This document shows, piece by piece, positions 26,917-35,879 of a stretch of DNA of 56,853 bases. This DNA comes from an uncultured Erythrobacter sp. GTDB taxonomy: Bacteria; Pseudomonadota; Alphaproteobacteria; Sphingomonadales; Sphingomonadaceae. The notes beneath the pieces were generated by a model. It did not search any database. It was not told where the DNA came from and saw nothing but the letters and a program-made list of their open reading frames with translations. The position numbers were made by a program, and so were the translations under genes. Location: assembly GCA_947488325.1 (NCBI GenBank), contig CANKYZ010000002.1:587120-643972 (forward strand), given 5' to 3'. Position 1 is the first letter of the stretch. Each line of letters begins with the position of its first letter.

Positions 26917-27557
26917 GACAGTCCCCTATCCTCTACAGCTTTCGCCGTTGCCCCTATGCCATGCGCGCGCGCATGGCTCTGTGGATCGCTGGGATTGTGG
27001 TGGAACTGCGCGAGGTGAAGCTGGCCGACAAGCCGTCTGTGCTGAAGGAGGTTTCCTCCAAAGCAACCGTCCCGGTTCTCGTGCTGCCAGACGGTACGGT
27101 GATTGATGAAAGCATCGCGATCATGCACTGGGCTCTTGCTCAGAACGATACCGAATATTGGCTTTCAGGCGATGACACTGCCGTGATCGAACGCGCTGAT
27201 GGACCGTTCAAACATCATCTTGATCGCTACAAATATCCCAGCCGATATGAGGCCGAGATTGGCGATGTCGATCACCGCGCGGAAGGGTTGGCGATCCTGC
27301 GTAAACTCGATACGCAATTGGCGGAAAGCGCGCAACTATGCGGCCCTAGTCGCAGCCTGACCGATATCGCGCTGTTCCCTTTCATTCGCCAATTCGCCAA
27401 CACCGACCGGGATTGGTTCGATGTTCAGCAAATACCGCATTTACGGAATTGGCTAGAGGCGCACCTCACGTCCGACCTGTTCGCCGCGATTATGCCGAAA
27501 TTCACGCCTTGGAAAGAGGGTGACGTACCGATCTATTTTGGCCCTTCAGACGCTTGA
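26913..27557 (+). CDS. Glutathione S-transferase family protein
   Basis: The 214-residue product has a thioredoxin-like N-terminal domain with [15 protein letters not shown] (about residues 9-23), in which Cys13 followed by PY is the glutaredoxin-2-like active site. The cis-Pro region is [12 protein letters not shown] (about 49-60), and ESIAIMHW (about 65-72) binds glutathione. A helical C-terminal domain completes the fold. It may reduce disulfides or deglutathionylate proteins rather than detoxify xenobiotics. Its ATG overlaps the trhO stop (ATGA). Confidence 0.88.
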   Translation: MRQSPILYSFRRCPYAMRARMALWIAGIVVELREVKLADKPSVLKEVSSKATVPVLVLPDGTVIDESIAIMHWALAQNDTEYWLSGDDTAVIERADGPFKHHLDRYKYPSRYEAEIGDVDHRAEGLAILRKLDTQLAESAQLCGPSRSLTDIALFPFIRQFANTDRDWFDVQQIPHLRNWLEAHLTSDLFAAIMPKFTPWKEGDVPIYFGPSDA

Positions 27558-27629
27558 ACCGCGCGTTCTCTATGTGCCAATTACGGTCGTGACAGGCTTT
27601 TGTTAACCAATATCCGTTATCTCTCTCTC

Positions 27630-28010
27630 ATGGATAACCTAAAGCCAACATCCTCCGTCTCAACTGATGTCAACCGCAATGAGGTTTACTTTTCCATATC
27701 CGGATTCTGGGATTTGGAAGGCATGCAGTCATTTATCCATGAACTGGACAAAGGTGCATACCCGATCGTCAAGAAAGACGGTAACATCCTCGCTCTGGGT
27801 AATATGAGCGGGTTTGTCCCTCAAACCCGGGAAACCGGCGACGTCATCCGCAATCACCTGATGAAATCTAAGGAATTCGGCCTAACGCGAGTTGCGATCT
27901 ACGGCGCGTCGAGCCTAGTCAAGTTGCAATATACGCGGTTGAGCAACGGGGTCGAGGTCGAGTTTTTTGACGGCAAGATCGAAGCCGTCAATTGGCTGCG
28001 TAGACCTTAG
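27630..28010 (+). CDS. Small STAS/SpoIIAA-like domain protein
   Basis: The ATG at 27630 gives 126 residues; the longer form from TTG at 27600 lacks support. The order of strands and helices (VYFSISGFWDLEGMQSFIHE, NILALGNMSGFV, FGLTRVAIYGASSLVKLQYT, VEVEFFDGKIEAVNWL) resembles STAS or SpoIIAA-like domains. These act as small regulators or lipid-binding modules. Not secreted, no Ser phospho-site can be named with confidence. The gene is 72 bp after the GST gene and may be on its own promoter. Confidence 0.7.
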   Translation: MDNLKPTSSVSTDVNRNEVYFSISGFWDLEGMQSFIHELDKGAYPIVKKDGNILALGNMSGFVPQTRETGDVIRNHLMKSKEFGLTRVAIYGASSLVKLQYTRLSNGVEVEFFDGKIEAVNWLRRP

Positions 28011-28036
28011 TCGCCCAGTCTCTCACTCAGCGCAGT

Positions 28037-28696
28037 TCAAAACGCATCAATCAACCAACTGGTTGCAGGACCCAATCGCGCGTCACGGCGCCATAGGGCA
28101 GACAGCGTGTAGTTCTCACCTGGCTTTTCCGGCAAGCATATTTCAACCAACCGTCCCGCCAATAGATCATCAGCCACCATCTTACGCGGCATATTCCCAC
28201 ACCCCAGCCCTTCTTTCAGCAGCGAATGTTTCGCGCCCAAATCACCCAATCGCCAAGTCAGAGGGCTAAGTACTGAAAATTCGCGTCCTTGCGTGCGGGT
28301 TGAGCGGTCAGATAGGACCAGTTACAAATGCTTGAGACTTTCACCCGGTGCAATACCCGGTGAGGCAAGAGGGTGAATCGGCACCGTAGCGGGGATCAGA
28401 TCAATCGATCCAATAGCCTGCCGCTCAAACGCGGGATCATCGTCTATAATCGGCCAGCCAATTGCAAGCTGAGCGTCTTCGCCAATCAAACAGGATGCAA
28501 CCGCGCCCAGCCCTTCCACCCTAAGCCGCAAAGCGACGGTCGGAAATGTATCACGAAATTCCCGAAGGACCTTCGCAGTCACTTCACTAGGCAACATCAC
28601 ATCGATGACCAATTCCAATTTGCTTTCAAGCCCTGCATGCAGACTGTGAGTTTTGGCCAGCAATGCATCGACACGGTCAGCAACAGCTCGCCAGTC
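28037..28696 (-). pseudogene. LysR-family regulator, truncated (HTH lost) and with an internal stop
   Basis: On the minus strand the frame from about 28696 reads DWRAVADRVDALLAKTHSLH onward, the linker and effector domain of a LysR regulator. The whole DNA-binding domain (about 70 residues) is missing. At 28322-28324 a TAA interrupts the frame; the codons after it continue in the same frame with LVLSDRSTRTQGREFSVLSP, then WRLGDLGAKHSLLKEGLG to the stop at 28037. One CAA-to-TAA change would explain it. The end of similarity coincides with the start of the azoreductase remnant on the other strand, so one deletion removed the 5' ends of both genes. The remaining protein cannot act as a regulator. 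Confidence 0.88.
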
Positions 28697-29005
28697 TACA
28701 ATCTAGGTGTTCCTGCGGCTGTAAAAGCATGGGCCGATCTGCTCGCGCGCGCTGGAACGACGTTCGCATACATATCGACAGGCCCTGTTGGCTTACTCGA
28801 AGGCAAAAAAGCATACATCACAACTGCATCAGGCGGCATGTCGATTGGCAGTGACATGGACTTCATGTCGAGCTGGCTCACCTTCTTTTTGGGTTTCATT
28901 GGCATCACAGATGTCGAGGTCATCGCGGCCGATGGAATCATGGCCGCAGATGGTAAAGCCAAAATCGCCGTTGCGCATGAAAAAGCCGCGCGAATTGCTG
29001 GCTAA
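28691..29005 (+). pseudogene. FMN-dependent NADH-azoreductase, C-terminal remnant
   Basis: The plus frame from about 28691 reads PVYNLGVPAAVKAWADLLAR, followed by TTFAYISTGPVGLLEGKKAY and a flavodoxin-like C-terminus ending AHEKAARIAG. This matches the second half of AzoR, which reduces azo dyes and quinones with FMN and NADH. About 90 N-terminal residues, including the FMN phosphate loop, are missing, and no start codon or ribosome binding site is in a sensible place. The open frame continues backwards to 28373 only as the antisense of the LysR remnant. It is therefore half of a decayed divergent lysR-azoR pair. Confidence 0.88.
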
Positions 29006-29129
29006 GACACTCATCCATGATTGTGCACGCCCGCATTTGGATTCAATGCAGGATACGCCGCCGCTTTTGGCTCAGGCCGATTGTCGATTGATCACGGATG
29101 ATGATCCTCAGGCTTTAGAGACAGCGATA

Positions 29130-29159
29130 GGCCGGAGCGATAATCGTGCTCCGGCTTTT
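29130..29159 (+). terminator. Intrinsic terminator after the azoR remnant
   Basis: GGCCGGAGC (29130-29138) pairs with GCTCCGGC (29148-29155), followed by TTTTC. It lies 125 bp after the azoR stop and before the nadE stop (convergent), and may have served the intact azoR. The rest of 29006-29273 shows nothing else. Confidence 0.75.
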
Positions 29160-29273
29160 CAGCTATTCAAGGCACCGAGGCGCCAATATCTCAAGCCGCT
29201 CCTGGAGCTGGTGAACTTGCCGACGTTGCTAATGCAAGTGGGCGCTATTTTGCCGTCTCTCGGTTTTAATGGC

Positions 29274-31337
29274 CTAGTCGAGCGGTGGAAGAGCATTACG
29301 CAGTTCCTCCAGCCACACGTCGGCAACAGCATCAGACGGCGCGCGCCAGTCTCCGCGCGGTGAAAGTGCCCCCTGCGAGCTAACCTTCGGACCGTTGGGC
29401 ACCGCGCTGCGTTTGAATTGAGAGAAGCCAAAGAAGCGTTTCAGGAAACATTCGAGCCACTTGGCAATTTCCGCCAGATCATATTCGTTCTTGCGAGCTT
29501 TTGGGAAGTCTGCGGGCCATTGTCCCCCGGCCGCATCTTTCCAAGCATGCCATGCAAGAAACGCGATTTTTCCCGGCCGTTGGCCGAAACGAATCGTGTG
29601 ATGGAGGAAGAAATCGTGCAGCTCATACGGCCCGATATGCGCCTCGGTATCTTGAATGGCTCCGTCCTCACCGGCAGGCACCAACTCGGGCGAGATCACC
29701 GTGTCATAGACAGCCATCAGCACGTCGCCGCATTCTGCTGAGAATTGTTCCGTCTCAACCGTCCAGCGGATCAGGTATCGGATCAACGTCTTGGGTACGC
29801 CCGAATTGACACCGTAATGGCTCATGTGATCGCCGACACCATAGGTGCACCAACCCAACGCCAGTTCGCTGAGATCACCGGTCCCCACGACGAAACCATT
29901 ATGCTGGCCTGCGAGCCGGAAGAGGTAGTCCGTACGCAGACCTGCCTGAACATTCTCAAATGTCACATCATATTGCGGCTCACCATTGGCATAGGGGTGA
30001 TCCAAGTCTTCTAACATGCGCGTGGCAGCAGGTTTGATGTCGATCTCTTCTGCGGTGATGCCGAACGCTTTCATCAGCTTCCACGCATTGCCCTTTGTAT
30101 CATCGGACGTGCCAAAGCCGGGCATGGTGTAGCCGCGAATGGCGGTGCGCGGCATGCCCAACCGGTCGCAGGCTTTGCTTGCCACGATCAGAGCATGGGT
30201 ACTGTCGAGCCCTCCAGAAATCCCGATGATAAGCGATTTTGCCGACGCCGCCTGAATACGCCGCATCAAAGCATCGACCTGAATGTGGAACGCTTCGTAG
30301 CAATCCTCACTCAGCGTCTTTTGATTGCTCGGCACGAATGGGAAGCGTTGCACGGGGCGGATCAGCCCAATATCGCCTTGGGTGACGGCATGATCGAACA
30401 CGATCCGGCGGAATGTATCTTCGGGGCGGCCATGCGCTTCGGCTGCGTCAGAAAATGTCTGATTGCGCATACGCTCTGCCGCGATCCGGTCTGTGTCGAT
30501 ATCAACCACACAAAGCTCAGGATTGAGATCGAAACGCACGCTTTCAGTCAGCAATCCGCCCAATTCATAAATTACGCCCTGCCCATCCCATGCAAGGTCG
30601 GTGGTGCTTTCGCCGTGCCCACTGGCGGAATAGGCATAGGCGCAGATCGAGCGCGATGAGCTTGACCGACAATGCATATGACGATCTTCGGCACGGCCAA
30701 TCGTGATGGGTGACGCGGACAGATTGCAAAGGATTAACGCACCGGCAAGCGCGGCCAGAGTGCCAGGAGGATTGGGCGCCCAGAAATCTTCGCAAATCTC
30801 TACGCCGAATGTGAAGCCCGGCAGGTTCGATGCGGAAAAGACGAGATCGGTCCCGAAAGGAACCTCTTCGCCGTTCACACCGATCCACAAATCCTGACAA
30901 TTGCGGCCATGGGTAAAATAACGCTTTTCATAAAATTCGCGGTAATTCGGCAGATAGCTCTTGGGGATGACGCCCAGTAACTCACCTTGCGCGATTACGA
31001 GAGCACAATTGTAAAGCTTCGCATTGCGGCGCAGCGGTGCGCCGATCACCAATACTGGCGCAATGTCAGCGCTGGCCTCGACAATCTCAGCAATCGCAGC
31101 GTCAGATGCGTCCAACAGCGAATTCTGAAGCAGCAAATCGTCGATCGCATAGGAAGACACACAAAGTTCAGGATAGACAACCAGATCGACGTTTTGCTCA
31201 TGGGCCTTACGCGCTTCGGACAGAATACCTTTTGTGTTGTAGGCGACATCCCCTGTGCGAACGCAGGGCGTAGAAGTCGCAACTCGGACAAATCCGTGCG
31301 AGTGCATGTCGAAGAATGAGTGCGAAGTCGTGGCCAT
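29274..31337 (-). CDS. nadE: Glutamine-dependent NAD+ synthetase
   Basis: The 687-residue enzyme joins an N-terminal nitrilase-type glutaminase to a C-terminal NAD synthetase. It turns deamido-NAD+, ATP and glutamine into NAD+. Glutaminase triad residues are visible as Glu in VVYPELCVSSY (about 53-63), Lys in PKSYLPNYREFYEKRYF (about 124-140) and Cys in VEICEDFW (about 180). The ATP pyrophosphatase loop is IIGISGGLDSTHAL (about 370-383). The length fits the two-domain class (about 650-690). Its start has no upstream partner and it appears to be monocistronic. Confidence 0.96.
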   Translation of the reverse strand: MATTSHSFFDMHSHGFVRVATSTPCVRTGDVAYNTKGILSEARKAHEQNVDLVVYPELCVSSYAIDDLLLQNSLLDASDAAIAEIVEASADIAPVLVIGAPLRRNAKLYNCALVIAQGELLGVIPKSYLPNYREFYEKRYFTHGRNCQDLWIGVNGEEVPFGTDLVFSASNLPGFTFGVEICEDFWAPNPPGTLAALAGALILCNLSASPITIGRAEDRHMHCRSSSSRSICAYAYSASGHGESTTDLAWDGQGVIYELGGLLTESVRFDLNPELCVVDIDTDRIAAERMRNQTFSDAAEAHGRPEDTFRRIVFDHAVTQGDIGLIRPVQRFPFVPSNQKTLSEDCYEAFHIQVDALMRRIQAASAKSLIIGISGGLDSTHALIVASKACDRLGMPRTAIRGYTMPGFGTSDDTKGNAWKLMKAFGITAEEIDIKPAATRMLEDLDHPYANGEPQYDVTFENVQAGLRTDYLFRLAGQHNGFVVGTGDLSELALGWCTYGVGDHMSHYGVNSGVPKTLIRYLIRWTVETEQFSAECGDVLMAVYDTVISPELVPAGEDGAIQDTEAHIGPYELHDFFLHHTIRFGQRPGKIAFLAWHAWKDAAGGQWPADFPKARKNEYDLAEIAKWLECFLKRFFGFSQFKRSAVPNGPKVSSQGALSPRGDWRAPSDAVADVWLEELRNALPPLD

Positions 31338-31551
31338 GGTGTGGGCAAATTCCTATGAGGTTTCGCGCCTGCTCTAGCCCGGTAACGCATCGAGTTCAAA
31401 GACTAGCGACAAGTTCGGCTATCAGACGGACAAATGAAAATGCAACTTTGCGGCGTGTTCGCAGCGTTGCACATTACTCTTCAAACCTCCAATTGGATTG
31501 CCAAGAGTAAGCCGGGACATATCCACCCGCATTCGAAGGAGCATACGAAAT

Positions 31552-32418
31552 ATGGCAGATTCCACTTACACCCCACCCGAAGTATGGAATGCCGAAACCG
31601 AAAGCGGTGGCCGCTTTGCCAGCATCAACCGGCCAACCGCAGGCGCGCGCGAAGAAAAAGACCTCCCGCGCGGGAAAAACCCATTCCAGCTTCATTCGCT
31701 CGCCACACCCAACGGTGTGAAGGCGACGATCATGCTCGAAGAATTGCTGGAGCTTGGCCATAAAGGCGCAGAATACGACGCCTACACTGTGAACATCGGC
31801 GATGGCACGCAATTCTCCAGCGGTTTTGTTGCGATCAACCCCAATTCAAAAATCCCTGCATTGATCGATGCCAGCGGCGATAAAGAATTTCGCGTGTTCG
31901 AATCTGGTGCGATTCTGGTCCATTTGGCTGAGAAGTTCGGCGAATTTCTGCCCTCCGATCCCGCTACGCGCGCCGAAGTACTCAGCTGGGTGTTCTGGCA
32001 GGTCGGCACTGGTCCCTTCATTGGCGGCGGATTTGGTCATTTCTACGCTTATGCACCGGAGAAATACGAATATCCGATCAATCGTTATGCGATGGAAACA
32101 AAACGGATTTTCGATGTCGCGGACAAGCAGCTGGGCGAAACGCGCTTTCTTGCAGGCGATGAATATACGATCGCCGACATGGCCAATTTCCCATGGCTCG
32201 CGCCCTTCGTAGCGGGAACAATCTACAACGAGGCGAAGACATTCCTTTCGATAGACGATTATAGCAATGTCGGGCGTTGGGCTCGTGAGATCGCAGCCAG
32301 ACCTGCGGTGCAACGTGGCCGTTTGGTTAACAAAGTTTGGGGTGATGAGGATCAACAATTGGTCGAACGTCATTCTGCCGCAGATTTTAAAGGCAAGAAC
32401 TTAGACTTCTCATTCTAA
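31552..32418 (+). CDS. yghU: Glutathione-dependent disulfide-bond oxidoreductase, YghU type
   Basis: The ATG at 31552 follows GAAGGAG and gives 288 residues, the usual YghU/YfcG (nu-class GST) length. The N-terminal extension MADSTYTPPEVWNAE and the block FQLHSLATPNGVKATIMLEE (about 44-63) mark this subgroup. It binds two glutathione molecules and has disulfide reductase activity. The motif NPNSKIPALID (about 97-107) supplies the cis-Pro, and ESGAILVHLAEKFG (about 116-129) the second glutathione-binding stretch. A hairpin after the stop probably ends the transcript. Confidence 0.93.
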   Translation: MADSTYTPPEVWNAETESGGRFASINRPTAGAREEKDLPRGKNPFQLHSLATPNGVKATIMLEELLELGHKGAEYDAYTVNIGDGTQFSSGFVAINPNSKIPALIDASGDKEFRVFESGAILVHLAEKFGEFLPSDPATRAEVLSWVFWQVGTGPFIGGGFGHFYAYAPEKYEYPINRYAMETKRIFDVADKQLGETRFLAGDEYTIADMANFPWLAPFVAGTIYNEAKTFLSIDDYSNVGRWAREIAARPAVQRGRLVNKVWGDEDQQLVERHSAADFKGKNLDFSF

Positions 32419-32452
32419 AGCCTAGGCTAGAACCCTCGAAACTCTTCAATCA

Positions 32453-32492
32453 ATGGGCTGGAAGTCTTTGCGCTTCCGGCCCATTGTCGTTT
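32453..32492 (+). terminator. Hairpin after yghU, possible terminator
   Basis: ATGGGCTGGAAG (32453-32464) pairs with CTTCCGGCCCAT (32473-32484) with one mismatch, followed by TGTCGTTTG, a weak T-rich tract. It lies 35 bp after the yghU stop and 19 bp before the symporter start. Confidence 0.6.
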
Positions 32493-32510
32493 GGGACATA
32501 GGAGTAAGGC

Positions 32511-33890
32511 TTGCCCGCAAAGGTGCACGAAAAAATTCGCCTGAGCGAGAAGCTGGGATACGGCGCCGGTGATTTGCCCTCGGGCCTCTATCTCAATTTT
32601 TTCGGCGCATATATTCTGTATTTCTTCGTCGATTTGGGCGGCGTTGCGCCTGCGGCGATGGCGCTGATGTTGCTCTTGTCGCGAGTGTTCGATGCAGTAA
32701 CCGACCCCTTAATGGGGGCGATCAGCGATCGCACTCGCACACGTTGGGGACGTTACCGGCCATACCTTCTGTTTGGTGCGGTCCCGTTCGGGATAACAGG
32801 CTTTGCGATATTCGCCGCACCGCCAATGTCGGTGGGCTGGCTGCTGATATGGGCTTACGTCACCTATGGACTGGCGATGCTTGCTTTCACTGCGGTAAAC
32901 GTTCCCTATTCCGGCTTGCTTGGCGTGATCTCTCCATCGGCGAAGGAGCGCGCCAATGTGACAGCGTTTCGCATGTTCTTTTCCGGTCTTGCCGGAATTG
33001 TCGTTGGGGTGCTCGCCACAACGCTTGTGCGAGAATTGGGCGGAGACGACGAAGCGCGCGGCATCATGCTGACCATGGGCGTTTTCTCAGTGGTTGCGGT
33101 GGTCGTCTATTTCACAACCTTTGCCACGACTAAAGAACGTATCCCCGCTGCACCGTCCAATACCTCTATCCGGACCGACTTGGGCGTTTTGGTGCGCACT
33201 GGAGCATGGATTGCAGTGGCCGTATCAGCAGTGTTTGGAGTGCTCTCAATTGCGAGCCGGGCATCGACGGCGCGGTTTTTCTTCAAATATGTCGCGGGTG
33301 ATGATGGAACGCCGGTGTTCCTGTTCCTTGATCGGTTCGGCTTGTTCCTAACCGCTTTGGCGTTGGGTCAGATTACCGGAGTCATACTCGCATTCATGCT
33401 CCAACAGCGGTTTGAAAAGGCGCATTTGTTGATCGCGGGCGGTGTGACGAAAGTCATCGGAATCACAATTTTTGCGATTGTGCCGCTCGATGCTGTCTGG
33501 CCGCAAACATTCTCGCAATATCTTGTCGGGATTGGCTTTGGATTTCTAATGCTGCTCGCCTTTTCAATGTTCACCGACATTGCTGAGTTTATCGACTGGA
33601 AATCGGGACAGCAGATGACCGCACTGACGGTTTCAGCCTCCATTTTCGCGGTAAAGATCGGCATGGGATTTGGCGGAGCAATGCCCGGAATTGTTTTGTC
33701 TTTGACCGGTTTTGTCGCTCAGGAAGAGCAAAGCGCATCAGCGCTGGCGGGCATCAATTTCGCCTTTGCGATGCTGCCTGCACTTGTCTTGATACCGGCC
33801 GGACTCGCGATGCTATTCTATCGACTCGATCACAAAACCATCACGCAAGTGGAGAACGATCTGGCCGCGCGCCGCGCCTTGTCAGAATAA
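32511..33890 (+). CDS. MFS transporter of the glycoside-pentoside-hexuronide:cation symporter (GPH) family
   Basis: The start is TTG at 32511, six bases after an AGGAG ribosome binding site. The 459-residue membrane protein has the GPH layout: an N-terminal KLGYGAGDLPSGLYLNFFGA segment, and DAVTDPLMGAISDRTRTRWG (about 62-81), the family loop that holds the Asp residues involved in cation coupling. RYRPYLLFGAVPFG follows, with about 12 helices overall. Family members carry sugars such as melibiose, xylosides or glucuronides with Na+ or H+. No glycosidase or regulator gene lies next to it, so the substrate is open. Confidence 0.9.
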   Translation: MPAKVHEKIRLSEKLGYGAGDLPSGLYLNFFGAYILYFFVDLGGVAPAAMALMLLLSRVFDAVTDPLMGAISDRTRTRWGRYRPYLLFGAVPFGITGFAIFAAPPMSVGWLLIWAYVTYGLAMLAFTAVNVPYSGLLGVISPSAKERANVTAFRMFFSGLAGIVVGVLATTLVRELGGDDEARGIMLTMGVFSVVAVVVYFTTFATTKERIPAAPSNTSIRTDLGVLVRTGAWIAVAVSAVFGVLSIASRASTARFFFKYVAGDDGTPVFLFLDRFGLFLTALALGQITGVILAFMLQQRFEKAHLLIAGGVTKVIGITIFAIVPLDAVWPQTFSQYLVGIGFGFLMLLAFSMFTDIAEFIDWKSGQQMTALTVSASIFAVKIGMGFGGAMPGIVLSLTGFVAQEEQSASALAGINFAFAMLPALVLIPAGLAMLFYRLDHKTITQVENDLAARRALSE

Positions 33891-33945
33891 GCTTCCAAAC
33901 ACCCTTCACATTTAGAAAAGTGGCGTTATAGCGCACGGCTCCTGC

Positions 33946-34020
33946 TGGGGCGTCGCCAAGTGGTAAGGCACCGCTTTTTGGTAGCGGCATTCGCAGGTTC
34001 GATCCCTGCCGCCCCAGCCA
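33946..34020 (+). tRNA. tRNA-Gln (anticodon TTG)
   Basis: TGGGGCG (33946-33952) pairs with CGCCCCA (34010-34016) to give a 7-bp acceptor stem. The anticodon arm CCGCT-TTTTGGT-AGCGG places TTG at positions 34-36. The T arm CGCAGGTTCGATCCCTGCG-like loop carries GGTTCGATCC, and the D arm has CCAAGTGGTAAGG. The discriminator G and CCA are encoded in the DNA (34017-34020). It stands alone between the symporter and a convergent SDR gene. Confidence 0.96.
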
Positions 34021-34036
34021 GGAATTCCATTCAGCC

Positions 34037-34801
34037 CTATACTGTACCTGCCACGCATAGGTTCTGACCGGTCACCCACTCTCCTGAATTGCCAACCAGA
34101 TAGAGCACACACGCGGCAATATCACGCGGTGTGCCCAGACGTCCGGCAGGCAGGTTCAACTGTTCGAGCAACGGACCGAAGTCCTCATCCGTCATATTAA
34201 GAGCTTTCTTCACCGTGTCGGTTGGCACGAATCCGGGAAGGATCGCATTCACGCGAATTTTTTGCGGACCCAATTCCAGCGCCAGTGTTTTGGTGAGCAT
34301 GTTCACACCGGCCTTTGCCGCGCTGTAATGCCCACTGCCGGGGAACGGGTCACGTCCCGCCATCGAAGACGTATTCACAATGCTGCCGCCATTTTTCATG
34401 TGCTTCACCGCTGCACGCACACCATAAAAGACCGAAGACAGATTGACCGCCAACGTCTTGTCCCATTCTGCAGGATCAAGCTCTGTCAGCGGCGCAGAAA
34501 CCAGCGACCCGCCCGCATTGTTAATCCAGATATCCAGCCGCCCGAACTCATCAACCGCGCGCTGCGCAAGAGCATCCATGTCTTCGGCGGAAGAAACGTC
34601 GGTTGCCTGCGCAATGGCGCGGCCACCCGCATTGCTCGCATTGATATCGTCAGCAACCTGAGTGATTTGATCAAGGGAGCGCGATGCACACACAACATTG
34701 GCACCCGCTTCGGCCAATAGATGCGCGATACCCTCGCCGATACCCCGACCAGCTCCGGTTATGACGGCGGTTTGGCCAGATAGGTCGAACAATTCTCTCA
34801 T
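34037..34801 (-). CDS. Short-chain dehydrogenase/reductase
   Basis: The ATG at 34801 (GGGAG eight bases upstream) gives 254 residues, typical for classical SDRs. The cofactor loop is TGAGRGIGEG (about 14-23), NNAGG is near 93, and the catalytic Ser with YSAAK (Tyr-x-x-x-Lys, about 157-161) is present. The C-terminal GQNLCVAGTV region replaces the more common GQxxxVDGG. An Arg shortly after the first strand suggests NADP preference, though this is uncertain. Substrate unknown; nearest relatives by look are glucose 1-dehydrogenase or 3-oxoacyl-ACP reductase-like SDRs. It is 17 bp from the tRNA-Gln end, convergent, and is 89 bp after egtD. Confidence 0.9.
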   Translation of the reverse strand: MRELFDLSGQTAVITGAGRGIGEGIAHLLAEAGANVVCASRSLDQITQVADDINASNAGGRAIAQATDVSSAEDMDALAQRAVDEFGRLDIWINNAGGSLVSAPLTELDPAEWDKTLAVNLSSVFYGVRAAVKHMKNGGSIVNTSSMAGRDPFPGSGHYSAAKAGVNMLTKTLALELGPQKIRVNAILPGFVPTDTVKKALNMTDEDFGPLLEQLNLPAGRLGTPRDIAACVLYLVGNSGEWVTGQNLCVAGTV

Positions 34802-34890
34802 GCGCTTACTCCCAAGAATACTTTGGAAAAGAGCTAAGCTGGCAAGCAGTCCGGCGTCCACTAACGCTTATGGGGGCGGTATCGACCTGA

Positions 34891-35877
34891 CTAGGGTGCA
34901 GAGCGGTTGGGCTTCGCCTCTGCCAACAACAAAGAGAACCGCCTTTCACTGTCGAGCCAACGTACCTGAGGCTCCCATCCACCAGCAAGCAACAGCATGT
35001 TCGATGTGCGGCGGTCGAATTTGTGGCTGTTTTCGGTGTGGATTGTCTCACCCGCAACCATCGCAAATTCACGCCCATCGACGGAGAAGGCAATGTCAGA
35101 TTGCGCAACAAGGTGCATCTCGATTCTGGCATTTTCATCATTCCAGCGCGCTTCATGATGCAAATGTTCCAGCGGAATATTACCGCCAAGTTCGCGGTTG
35201 ATGCGGCGGGCCAGATTGTAGTTGAATTCCGCCGTCACACCTGCGGCATCGTCATAAGCAGCGACAAGAATGCTCTCATCCTTGATCAGATCCATCCCGA
35301 CCAGCAGCTGCGCGCCAACGCCCAGAGTTTCCCGCATATTGCGAAGCAAGTCGACCGCAGTGCAAGCGACCATATTTCCGATAGTGGAGCCGGGAAAAAA
35401 ACCAAGCTTAGGCATGGCGGCGATTTGTTCGGGCAATTCAACCCGACGCATGAAGTCCGCTTCCACCGGATAGACCGGCAGGCCGGGGAATTTCACCGCG
35501 AGATCAGCAGCGGCAGCCCGAAGAAAATCGCCCGATATATCCAGCGGGACATAGGCCCCAGGCCCAATCGCGGACAGCAGCAAAGGCGTCTTTACCGAAG
35601 AGCCAGAGCCAAACTCGACAACAGCGCATCCTTCCCCGATCATCTCAGCAAAGCTCGCGCCCTGTTCGCGCAGGATCTCTGTTTCTGCGCGGGTTGGATA
35701 ATATTCGGGGACTTGAGTGATGTCTTCAAACAGCTGTGATCCGGCATCGTCATACAGCCAGCGCGCAGGCACCGCCTTTTGCGGTTGCAACAGGCCCAGA
35801 ACTACATCAGCGCGAAACGCATTATCAACGCCGCTCTCGTCTTTATCGACAAGCTTGAGACCTTCTTTAGTCGCCAT
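34891..35877 (-). CDS. egtD: L-histidine N(alpha)-methyltransferase EgtD
   Basis: The ATG at 35877, two bases after the egtB stop, gives 328 residues. EgtD trimethylates histidine with three S-adenosylmethionine to form hercynine, the first step to ergothioneine. Visible parts are the entry KAVPARWLYDDAGSQLFEDI (about 34-53), TQVPEYYPTRAE (54-65), the SAM loop VEFGSGSSVKT (about 84-94) and GSTIGN (about 160). The family length is about 320-330. It is translationally close to egtB, so the pair forms an ergothioneine operon; egtC and egtE are not adjacent. Confidence 0.93.
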   Translation of the reverse strand: MATKEGLKLVDKDESGVDNAFRADVVLGLLQPQKAVPARWLYDDAGSQLFEDITQVPEYYPTRAETEILREQGASFAEMIGEGCAVVEFGSGSSVKTPLLLSAIGPGAYVPLDISGDFLRAAAADLAVKFPGLPVYPVEADFMRRVELPEQIAAMPKLGFFPGSTIGNMVACTAVDLLRNMRETLGVGAQLLVGMDLIKDESILVAAYDDAAGVTAEFNYNLARRINRELGGNIPLEHLHHEARWNDENARIEMHLVAQSDIAFSVDGREFAMVAGETIHTENSHKFDRRTSNMLLLAGGWEPQVRWLDSERRFSLLLAEAKPNRSAP

Positions 35878-35879
35878 AG

